Below are positions 9,280-16,578 of a DNA stretch of 64,000 bases, piece after piece. Made by a program: the position numbers and the translations under genes. Source of the stretch: Desulfoluna spongiiphila (GTDB lineage Bacteria; Desulfobacterota; Desulfobacteria; Desulfobacterales; Desulfolunaceae); the NCBI RefSeq assembly GCF_900101345.1, contig NZ_FMUX01000001.1:554581-618580 (forward strand), written 5' to 3'. Every line of letters begins with the position of its first letter. The first letter of the stretch is position 1. Under the pieces are notes generated by a model, which was given only the letters and a program-made list of their open reading frames with translations, did not search any database and had not been told where the DNA came from.

Positions 9280-10080
9280 ATGTTTACCGTCATCGGCGAA
9301 CGCATCAACACCACCTTAAAAAAAATCAAGGCGGCCGTCACCGACCGCGATGCCGACTACATCATTGACGACGTCAAACGGCAGGAAGCCTGCGGGGCCA
9401 CCTACATCGACGTCAACGCCGGGGCCCGCATCGGCCATGAGGAAGAGGACATGAAATGGCTCCTCTCCGTCATCCAGGGAGCAACCAAACTCCCCTTGTG
9501 CCTGGACAGCCCGGACCCGGCCATCCTGGAGATGGCCTACGGCCTGGTGGAGCAGACGCCCCTTATCAACTCCATCAGCCTGGAAAAAGACCGGTTCGAC
9601 CCCATGATGCAGTACCTGAAAGGCAAGGAGTGCCGCATCATCGCCCTGTGCATGGACGACTCCGGCATGCCCAAAACCGTGGACGACATCTTTGCCCGGG
9701 CAAAAGCCCTGGTGGAAGAACTCGAAGGCATCGGCTTTGACCGGGACGACATCTTCATCGACCCCCTGATCCAACCCATGAGCGTGGCCGCGGGCAACGG
9801 AACCATGGCCATGGACGCCGTGGAAAAAATCATGACGGAGCTCAAAGGGGTCCACACCACAGGCGGCCTCTCCAACATCTCCTACGGCCTGCCCCAGCGC
9901 AAAATGGTCAACCGCGTCTTCCTGGCCATGATGATGGCCCGGGGCTTTGATTCGGCCATCATGGATCCCCTGGACAAAGAGATCATGGCCGTACTGAAAA
10001 CCGGGGACATGCTCAAAGGAGCCGACACCTTCTGCATGCACTACCTGAAAGCCGTGCGCACAGGTGACATCGTCGCCTGA
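9280..10080 (+). CDS. Methylcorrinoid:tetrahydrofolate methyltransferase (MtgA/AcsE-like)
   Basis: 266 aa. A pterin-binding TIM barrel starting FTVIGERIN, with the DVNAG and DSPDPAILE motifs of the DHPS/MtrH-like family. It moves the methyl group from the corrinoid protein to tetrahydrofolate, feeding the Wood-Ljungdahl methyl branch or anabolism. AAGGAGG precedes the start. Last gene of the operon that starts at 3705; a GC-rich hairpin (10084-10101) without a T-run follows. Confidence 0.93.
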   Translation: MFTVIGERINTTLKKIKAAVTDRDADYIIDDVKRQEACGATYIDVNAGARIGHEEEDMKWLLSVIQGATKLPLCLDSPDPAILEMAYGLVEQTPLINSISLEKDRFDPMMQYLKGKECRIIALCMDDSGMPKTVDDIFARAKALVEELEGIGFDRDDIFIDPLIQPMSVAAGNGTMAMDAVEKIMTELKGVHTTGGLSNISYGLPQRKMVNRVFLAMMMARGFDSAIMDPLDKEIMAVLKTGDMLKGADTFCMHYLKAVRTGDIVA

Positions 10081-10199
10081 TCCGCCCCTGCCCGGCAGGG
10101 GCGTTCCCCCGACCCTGCCGGTACGGATCCCGCGCGCGCGACCCGAAGGGCCCATGCCTGGCATGCGGCCCTTCCACGTTTCGCCTTGCCCTGGACGGT

Positions 10200-10326
10200 T
10201 TGAGTGTGTTATTTTTACGAAAAAATATGATTAGGGAGCCCACAATGGCGTAGGCCCCTGAGCACAGGCAATGAAGCCCGCATGACAGATCCCCTTTTCC
10301 GGATCGTCCCCGCGGGCTTTTTTTTT
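10200..10326 (+). ncRNA. Candidate leader RNA or small RNA ending in an intrinsic terminator
   Basis: An AT-rich promoter-like stretch (10200-10231, with TATGAT at 10226) is followed by a short structured region beginning near 10234 (GGGAGCCCAC), which can fold using AGGG/CCCT and GCC/GGC pairings. It ends in the terminator at 10274-10326, 57 bp before a MetH-activation-like gene. I cannot match it to a known riboswitch class. Confidence 0.4.
10274..10326 (+). terminator. Intrinsic terminator inside the leader of 10383
   Basis: AAGCCCGC (10274-10281) pairs with GCGGGCTT (10312-10319); inner arms GATCC/GGATC strengthen the stem; nine T follow from 10318. Confidence 0.85.
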
Positions 10327-10382
10327 GCACAAAAAAACCCGGCCCCCCGAAGGGTCACCAGGCTGTGGAGTGTTGTAACATC

Positions 10383-11120
10383 ATGGGAAACACAGGACGC
10401 ATCCTCACCATCGATGCACGCATTACGCCGGAAGAGGTCCTTGCCCTGGCCGCCCCGGCATGGGCCAGCCAACCGGACGCTCCGGCCGTCGCAGGGACCA
10501 TCGCCGAAGAGATGAACCGCATCATCCGGCCCGAGGCGCTGTTTCAATGGTTCGAGCTGACGGAGGTTCAAGCTGAAGAAATCGTGGCCACGGAACCGGT
10601 CTCCGGCACCACGGCCCGCCTCACCACCGGCGGGTTTTCCCCGTACTTTCACCGTGCCAGCCGCTTTCTGGCCGCGATCTACACCCTGGGGCCCAAGGTG
10701 GACACCCTGCTGCACCGCGTCATGGCAGAGGGGCTGGAAATGGAAGCCCACTTCGTCAACATGGGATCCCTTGCGGCCCTCACCCGCACCGCATCGGTCC
10801 TCACCCGCCTGGCTGAAAACCGGGCAAAAAAAGAGGGGGTCGGTGTCAGCCCCCCGCTAAGCCCCGGCTCCATCGAGGGGTGGGAACTTGAGAGCCAGCA
10901 TGAGCTGTGCGCCCTGTTCCCCATTGACTCCATCGGAATCACCCAGGGAGACGACGCCATCCTCTCTCCCATGAACACCCTTTCGGTGGTCATCGCCATC
11001 GGACCAGGCTTCACGGACACAAGGGCCGGGTCGCCCTGCCGCCTCTGCCGCATGGGGGGAAGCTGCACCCTTACCTGCAGCAACCACAAGGCCACCCTCA
11101 CCCACAGAAAAGCGGGTTAA
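10383..11120 (+). CDS. MetH reactivation-domain-like protein
   Basis: 245 aa from ATG 10383, with GGAG 12 nt upstream; a GTG at 10365 is an alternative. It resembles the stand-alone vitamin B12-dependent methionine synthase activation domain that binds SAM and re-methylates cob(II)alamin. It ends with a Cys cluster (CRLCRMGGSC, TC) not found in the MetH domain itself, possibly a metal or Fe-S site. Its partner is either a short MetH elsewhere or the corrinoid system next door. Confidence 0.75.
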   Translation: MGNTGRILTIDARITPEEVLALAAPAWASQPDAPAVAGTIAEEMNRIIRPEALFQWFELTEVQAEEIVATEPVSGTTARLTTGGFSPYFHRASRFLAAIYTLGPKVDTLLHRVMAEGLEMEAHFVNMGSLAALTRTASVLTRLAENRAKKEGVGVSPPLSPGSIEGWELESQHELCALFPIDSIGITQGDDAILSPMNTLSVVIAIGPGFTDTRAGSPCRLCRMGGSCTLTCSNHKATLTHRKAG

Positions 11121-11126
11121 GGGGGA

Positions 11127-11744
11127 TTACGGGGTCCGGCCAATGAGCACCAGACCGGCCAGGGCTCCCATGCCTCCATCGGAGGCACAGCTTTCCGAGG
11201 TCACTTTGTTCACCGGCCACCCGGCCAGCTCGCACAGGGCGGTAAAATCCAGGCCAAGCCCCGACATGGAGGGCTTGGAAAGCCCCTCGTGACGGCAGAG
11301 GCCGCCTTTCAGCCTCAGGCAGTCATCAAACTCACTGCAAAAAAGCGACTTGCACCCACCCGTGGCAACCCCCATGGTCATCACGCATCCTGCCCTTCCG
11401 GCAAACCGTTCCAGGATCGCAGCGGTTTCATGGATCTTCCGGGAGACCGGAAGCCGCTCATCGGTCATCAAGACAGACACCGGCAGGTCGTACTTGAACA
11501 CCACCGCCTTTTCATACCAGTCGAGGGAGAGCTCAAATTCACGCGCAGAGGGGCCATGGGGCGGACAATGCCCGGAGGTGCCGTAGTTGGGACACTTCGG
11601 CTCACGGCAATAGCGCACCAGCTCCGGGTTCACCGTCAGTGCTGCCGCATCCACCACCTTGGCGTCGGACGCACCGAACTCCCGGGCAATGGCCATCATC
11701 TGCTCTGTTATATCCTGAAGACTCATGGGTTGGGTATTCGTCAT
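11127..11744 (-). CDS. DUF2284 predicted metal-binding protein
   Basis: 205 aa. ATG 11744 has GGAGAGG upstream on the minus strand. Cys-rich: CREPKCPNYGTSGHCPPH near residue 45, then CVMTMG, GGCKSLFC, CLRLKGGLC and SESCAS, typical of the DUF2284 (COG5423) family, which is thought to bind a metal or Fe-S cluster. It ends 6 bp from the convergent gene 10383-11120. Function unknown; it may be co-transcribed with the SHOCT and ZraP-like genes. Confidence 0.8.
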   Translation of the reverse strand: MTNTQPMSLQDITEQMMAIAREFGASDAKVVDAAALTVNPELVRYCREPKCPNYGTSGHCPPHGPSAREFELSLDWYEKAVVFKYDLPVSVLMTDERLPVSRKIHETAAILERFAGRAGCVMTMGVATGGCKSLFCSEFDDCLRLKGGLCRHEGLSKPSMSGLGLDFTALCELAGWPVNKVTSESCASDGGMGALAGLVLIGRTP

Positions 11745-11845
11745 CTGGCCTCTCCGCATCCGATAAATTGAGTTGGGTTTTCCAACAGTATATACCACAG
11801 GTGGAAAGCTGGATGCAGTGAAAATACGCCGCCGCGCCCCGGAAG

Positions 11846-12100
11846 CTACCTGTTGCCCAGGGTCTGCCGGGCCTGCCGGTACTCCTCGGCCGTCAATTCC
11901 CCGCGGGCAAACCGGCTGTCGAGAATGGATGCGGCCTCGCCTCCCATGGAGGAAGGGCCCGACCCCTGACGGGTGATGCGCTTGAACGCCCAGATGACAA
12001 ACCCGATAAGGGCTGCCCAGAAGAGAAAATGAACGATCCATCCCCAGGCATGGGGAATACCCATCCCGGAGAATCCGAACAAGGTGTTGCATTGCCACAT
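11846..12100 (-). CDS. Small membrane protein with SHOCT domain
   Basis: 84 aa. ATG 12100 follows AAAGGAGG. One membrane helix (HFLFWAALIGFVIWAF), then a C-terminal SHOCT motif (ILDSRFARGELTAEEYRQ). Lies downstream of the ZraP-like gene and is probably part of the same envelope-stress unit. Its specific role is unknown. Confidence 0.85.
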   Translation of the reverse strand: MWQCNTLFGFSGMGIPHAWGWIVHFLFWAALIGFVIWAFKRITRQGSGPSSMGGEAASILDSRFARGELTAEEYRQARQTLGNR

Positions 12101-12211
12101 GATGGCCTCCTTTGGCTCATAAACGATGATGGTGCGGGCAGGTGCCAACGACATACCGGATCAAGCGCGCCGGGCGCCGATCCGGGATGCGTGTTTGGCC
12201 TGTGCCGGGTC

Positions 12212-12616
12212 CTACCAGTTGTTGTGATTCCGGCCCTTGTGGTACCCGTCGCCCATTCCATGGTCCATTCCGTGACCCATGCCTCGCCCCTTGAAGGGAA
12301 CCCCTGCGGCCACGGCTTTTTCACGAAGCTGGTCTTTCAACCCTGCGATCTCACCGGACAGTTTACCGGCCGCTTTGGGATCGGGGTTCTCTCCGGCCAT
12401 CAGGGCCCGGTACTCGCCTTTTTTTTCCGCAAGGCTCTGGCGCAGTCCAGCGGTATCCTTCATAAAGGCCTGCCGGGCCTGGATCTGCTCGTCGGTCATG
12501 TTCTGCTGGATGCAGCCCCCGTCCCTGTACCCCTGATGGCTTCGTCCGGCAAGGACCTGCGTGGCGGAAAACCCGGTGATGGCTACGGCGATGAGGATAA
12601 GTGTGATTTTTTTCAT
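12212..12616 (-). CDS. ZraP/CpxP-like periplasmic metal-stress protein
   Basis: 134 aa. ATG 12616 after AAGGAG. A signal peptide (KKITLILIAVAITGF, cut near residue 23) is followed by a helical region (MTDEQIQARQAFMKD...) and a His/Met/Gly-rich tail (GMGHGMDHGMGDGYH) likely to bind Zn or Cu. ZraP-type proteins are periplasmic chaperones and repressors of their two-component system. The divergent neighbour is a ZraSR-like pair, supporting this call. Confidence 0.88.
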   Translation of the reverse strand: MKKITLILIAVAITGFSATQVLAGRSHQGYRDGGCIQQNMTDEQIQARQAFMKDTAGLRQSLAEKKGEYRALMAGENPDPKAAGKLSGEIAGLKDQLREKAVAAGVPFKGRGMGHGMDHGMGDGYHKGRNHNNW

Positions 12617-12712
12617 GGTCTGACTCCTTCTTGTTTTATTCAAATGACATGTTGTGTTGTTTGGTTTGAAACCTGATGCCGGTGGAGATGCCGGCGTTTG
12701 ACAAGAAGATAT

Positions 12713-12728
12713 TCCAAGAGTTGTGCCA
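12713..12728 (-). promoter_or_regulatory. Candidate sigma-54 promoter for the ZraP-like gene
   Basis: On the minus strand TGGCACAACTCTTGGA: perfect -24 element, -12 element TTGG in place of TTGC. About 97 nt before the start at 12616. Confidence 0.5.
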
Positions 12729-12815
12729 AGTCGGTTTTATTTTTTACAAAAACCTGAAAACATTACCTATATTTTCACAACACGTCCCAACAAGGGGATG
12801 GCGGGTCATGGGCGG

Positions 12816-12881
12816 TGTGTGGTATTATACCCCACATGGCATCGTACCATGCGGGGTGTGTCCAAAAATGCCCCACATGGT
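12816..12881. promoter_or_regulatory. Palindromic operator cluster between zraP-like and zraSR-like genes
   Basis: CCCCACATGG at 12830-12839 and again at 12871-12880, with the inverted CCATGCGGGG at 12847-12856 between them, so two overlapping inverted repeats share the central half-site. GGTATTATACC (12821-12831) is an adjoining small palindrome. Probable binding sites of the response regulator at 14961-16328; no open frame of note lies in this 568-bp gap. Confidence 0.6.
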
Positions 12882-13063
12882 GCCGGAGCCGTGGCATCGA
12901 AGCCGAGAAGAACCCCGGGGAATCGGTTTCGCAAGGGGTCGGTCACCCTTTCCCCCACGCCCATCAGACAGATGTTATTCAGGGCAGTTGGCCCTCATCA
13001 TGTGGAGACCCCGTCAGGATAACGGCAGGCCCTCTCCCCCGAACGCCACATATATCCTAACGG

Positions 13064-13079
13064 TGGCGTCAATCTTGCA
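13064..13079 (+). promoter_or_regulatory. Sigma-54 promoter for the ZraSR-like operon
   Basis: TGGCGTCAATCTTGCA has the -24 GG and -12 GC at the correct distance (two mismatches to TGGCAC). It lies about 105 nt before the kinase start. Confidence 0.68.
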
Positions 13080-13184
13080 AGGTGCATGCAGGAGGGCCGG
13101 GCCTGAGCCATGGCCCGGCAATCCGAGGAACCGATCCGCCGAAAGGCACTTATCCATGACTGCAACAAAGGTGTGTATGCTGCG

Positions 13185-14960
13185 ATGAAACTGACACTGG
13201 AACGATCGTCCAACACAAGCCGGTCCGGCATCTGGGTGGCGGCAGGCGCCGTGCTGATCCTGATCCTGGTGGTGCTTCTCCTTGCGGTCCGCAACCACCG
13301 CCGGGAGGTGGACAATGCCGACGGGCTGCTCCTGGCAAAGGGGGATGCCCTCCTCCGCACCATCGAGGCGGGAACCCGTGCCGGGATGTTGAGGATGCGA
13401 TGGGGCCGGGGCCAGCTCCAGCATCTCCTGGAAGAGACGGGCCGCCAGCCCGGGGTCCTTTTCATCGCCATCACCTCCCCGTCGGGACGGATCCTGGCCC
13501 ACAGCGACCGGGACGCCCTGGGCCTGGGTCTCAGGCTTCCCCGAGAGGCAAAGGAGGCCAAGGGCCTGCGCGCCGTGCAGAGGGAAGAGGCCGACGGCAA
13601 CCTCACCTTTCTGGTGTGGCGGGAGTTCAAGCCCCTCATCGCCGACAGCCGGTCCGGACGGATGGGCGAGCACATGGGTCGCATGCATGGGGGGGATCAC
13701 ATGGGAGGGAGTTGGAAGGACAAGAAAGACCACAGGCTCTTTCCCGAGGAGAGGGACAAACCCCTCATTGTGCTGGCCCTGGACCGGACGCCCTATGATC
13801 TGGTCCGAAACCGGGACCTGCGCAGCACCCTGGTGATCTCAGGGCTCCTGCTTCTTCTCGGGGTCGGGGGCATTGCCTCGCTCTTCTGGTTCCAGACCTA
13901 CCGCCTGGCCAAGGAGAGCTTAAGGGACACCAGCGCCATGGCCCGGGAGGTGGTCACCTCCCTTCCCGTGGGGCTCATGGTGGTGGACAGAGACGGGGCC
14001 GTCGCCTTTATGAACGCCGCCGCCGAAGAGATCTCAGGCCTTGAAAGCTCCGTGGTCCGAGGAAAACCCGCCGCGTCCGTGCTGCCCGGCCTCATGGACA
14101 CCGTGGACACCGCCCTCAACGCCGGAAACCCCCTCCACGAGGAGGAACACCTCTGCCGGTTCCCCTCGGGCCGGAGCGTCCCTTTAAGCATCAGCGCCTC
14201 GTCCATCGTCCATGAAGACGGGGGCAGCGTAGGACGGGTGGTGATATTAAGGGACCTGCGGGAGGTCAAGCGCCTGGAAAAGGAGCTGCGCCACAAGGAA
14301 AAACTGGCCGCCATCGGCGACATGGCAGCAGGCGTGGCCCACGAGATCCGGAACCCCTTGAGTTCCATCAAGGGCATCGCCACCTATTTCCGGGGGCTCT
14401 TTGACGAGTCCCATGACGCCCGGGAGACCGCAGGCGTCATGATCGACGAGGTGGACCGCCTGAACCGGGCCGTCACGGAGCTCCTCACCATCGCAGGGCC
14501 CACCCGGCTGGTCACGGCACGCCACAACGTGGGCGATCTTGTGGAGCGCGCCGTTCGCCTTGTGGAAGCCGAAGCCGACTCCCTTGGGGTGACCGTGACG
14601 GTGGAGGCGCCGGAAACCCCGGTCATGGGCATTTTAGACGCGGATCGCCTCACCCAGTCCCTGCTGAACCTGTTTCTCAACGCCCTTCAGGCCATGAAGG
14701 AAACAGGTGGACGCCTTGCCGTCACCCTTGAACAGCCCCCCGGGATGATCCGCCTGTCGGTGGCCGACACCGGATGCGGCATGGATGCCGCAACCCTCTC
14801 AAGCATCTTTGACCCCTATTTCACCACCAAGGCCGACGGCACGGGCCTGGGGCTTGCCATCGTGCACAACATCATCGAAGCCCACGGCGGCACCATTGAG
14901 GTGAACAGCCGACCGGACCAGGGCACACGCTTTGACATCGGGCTGCCACAAGGAGATTAA
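13185..14960 (+). CDS. ZraS-like sensor histidine kinase
   Basis: 591 aa from ATG 13185 (weak AAAGGTG upstream; an ATG at 13110 is possible). Two membrane helices (about 16-36 and 214-240) enclose a periplasmic domain. Just before the second helix is a His/Met-rich stretch (GEHMGRMHGGDHMGG, about 160-175) that looks like a metal-sensing insert. A PAS domain, the H-box HEIRNPL (His near 386), the N-box and G-boxes DTGCGM and GTGLGLAI follow. The stop abuts the response regulator start. Confidence 0.92.
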   Translation: MKLTLERSSNTSRSGIWVAAGAVLILILVVLLLAVRNHRREVDNADGLLLAKGDALLRTIEAGTRAGMLRMRWGRGQLQHLLEETGRQPGVLFIAITSPSGRILAHSDRDALGLGLRLPREAKEAKGLRAVQREEADGNLTFLVWREFKPLIADSRSGRMGEHMGRMHGGDHMGGSWKDKKDHRLFPEERDKPLIVLALDRTPYDLVRNRDLRSTLVISGLLLLLGVGGIASLFWFQTYRLAKESLRDTSAMAREVVTSLPVGLMVVDRDGAVAFMNAAAEEISGLESSVVRGKPAASVLPGLMDTVDTALNAGNPLHEEEHLCRFPSGRSVPLSISASSIVHEDGGSVGRVVILRDLREVKRLEKELRHKEKLAAIGDMAAGVAHEIRNPLSSIKGIATYFRGLFDESHDARETAGVMIDEVDRLNRAVTELLTIAGPTRLVTARHNVGDLVERAVRLVEAEADSLGVTVTVEAPETPVMGILDADRLTQSLLNLFLNALQAMKETGGRLAVTLEQPPGMIRLSVADTGCGMDAATLSSIFDPYFTTKADGTGLGLAIVHNIIEAHGGTIEVNSRPDQGTRFDIGLPQGD

Positions 14961-16328
14961 ATGAACCGAAAGATACGGGTGCTGATCGTAGACGACGACC
15001 GGGGCCATCGCATTACATTAAACACCCTGCTCCAGAGCTGGGGCCATGAGACCGGCACCGCCGACGACGGGCTCCAGGCCGTTACGTGCGTGAAAGAGGC
15101 GTCCTGGGACGCGGTGCTCATGGACGTGCGCATGGCCGAGATGGACGGCATCTCCGCCATGAAGGAGATCAAGGCCTACAACCCGGCCATTCCCATTTTG
15201 ATCATGACCGCCTACTCCTCGGTGGAGACCGCCATAAGCGCCCTCAAATCCGGGGCATACGACTACCTGATGAAGCCCTTGGATTTCGACCTGCTGAAGC
15301 TCACCCTGGACCGGGCCGTTGAACATGCGGGATTAAAGGAAGAGAACCGTCAGCTGCGGGCCGACCTCGGGGACTCGCCCCTGGATGAGGTCATCGGCTC
15401 CAGCCCGGCCATGAAGGATTTGGGGGAGATGCTGGTGATGATCGCCCCCTCCGAGGCCACGGTCCTCATCACCGGGGAGAGCGGCACCGGAAAAGAGCTG
15501 GTGGCACGGCTCATCCACCGGAAAAGCACCCGGAGCCACAACCCCATGGTGGTGGTAAACTGCGCCGCCCTCACCGACACCCTGTTGGAATCCGAGCTCT
15601 TCGGCCACGAACGGGGCGCCTTTACCGGGGCGGACCGGCGGCGCGAGGGGCTCTTCATGCAGGCCGACGGGGGGACCCTCTTCCTGGACGAAATCGGTGA
15701 GACCTCGGCCGCCATGCAGGCCAAGCTCCTAAGGGTGATCCAGGAGCGGGAGTTCCAGAGGGTGGGGGGCGAATCCGTGATCTCCGTGGACGTGCGCATC
15801 ATCGCCGCCACCCACCGGGACCTGGCCGCCGAGGTAAAGGCGGGGCGCTTCCGGGAAGACCTCTACTACCGCCTCAACGTGGTCTCCCTCACCATCCCGC
15901 CCCTTCGAAAACGCGACGGGGACATCCCCCTGCTTGTCCAGCATTTTGCCGACAAATACGCCGCAAAAAACCGGAAAACCGTCAAGGGCATCACCCCCGA
16001 GGCCATGGACCGGCTCATCCGGCACCCCTGGCCGGGCAACGTCCGGGAGCTTGAAAACACCCTGGAAAGGGCCGTGATCCTCATGTGCGGCGAGTTTGTC
16101 TCCGAGCGCGAGCTCCCCATGACCCTGGCCTCAGGCAACGAGACCGCAACCCGGTCGGAAAACCCCACGTCCATGGCGGGCAGGCCCCTGGCCGAGCTGG
16201 AAAAAGAGGCCATCCTGGCCACCCTCCGGGAGACCGGGGGCAACAAAAGCGAAACCGCACGGCGCCTGGGCATCAACCGCAAAACCCTCCACCTCAAACT
16301 CAAAACCTACGGCCTGGAGGGTGCCTGA
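14961..16328 (+). CDS. ZraR-like NtrC-family response regulator
   Basis: 455 aa. Receiver domain with acidic pocket VDDD and phospho-acceptor Asp in LMDVRM (about 54). The AAA+ domain has GESGTGKE (about 171) and an intact GAFTGA. A Fis-type helix-turn-helix lies at the C-terminus. It starts one base after the kinase stop, so the pair is translationally coupled. It should activate the divergent sigma-54 promoters at 12713-12728 and 13064-13079. Confidence 0.94.
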   Translation: MNRKIRVLIVDDDRGHRITLNTLLQSWGHETGTADDGLQAVTCVKEASWDAVLMDVRMAEMDGISAMKEIKAYNPAIPILIMTAYSSVETAISALKSGAYDYLMKPLDFDLLKLTLDRAVEHAGLKEENRQLRADLGDSPLDEVIGSSPAMKDLGEMLVMIAPSEATVLITGESGTGKELVARLIHRKSTRSHNPMVVVNCAALTDTLLESELFGHERGAFTGADRRREGLFMQADGGTLFLDEIGETSAAMQAKLLRVIQEREFQRVGGESVISVDVRIIAATHRDLAAEVKAGRFREDLYYRLNVVSLTIPPLRKRDGDIPLLVQHFADKYAAKNRKTVKGITPEAMDRLIRHPWPGNVRELENTLERAVILMCGEFVSERELPMTLASGNETATRSENPTSMAGRPLAELEKEAILATLRETGGNKSETARRLGINRKTLHLKLKTYGLEGA

Positions 16329-16362
16329 CGCCCCCGAGGGCTCAAAAAAAAACAAAAGCGAG

Positions 16363-16538
16363 GCCTCCGGCGGCGAGGTGTGCCACCTCGAAAGCAGGTT
16401 GCAAATGCGCTTTCCCCTTCGTTCCTCAGGGAAAATCACATTCGCCTTTGATTTTGATTTTGATTGGCCTGAATCTTTTTTTAAAGCCTGTTTGTCAAAC
16501 TTTTCAAAAGTTTGGCCCCCGGCAGGGCCGCCGGAGGC
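16363..16538 (+). repeat. Intergenic structured repeat, copy B (full length, type form)
   Basis: 176 bp, the best full copy. Order: GCCTCCGGCGG; hairpin GAGGTG-tgc-CACCTC; long hairpin with TTCGTTCCTC loop; AT-rich spacer; palindrome CAAACTTTTCAAAAGTTTG; GGCCC-ccggca-GGGCC; CCGCCGGAGGC. It sits between two convergent genes. Confidence 0.93.
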
Positions 16539-16578
16539 ATCTTTCGTAAACATGGTGCATTTGTTTTTTGCGCGAGCC

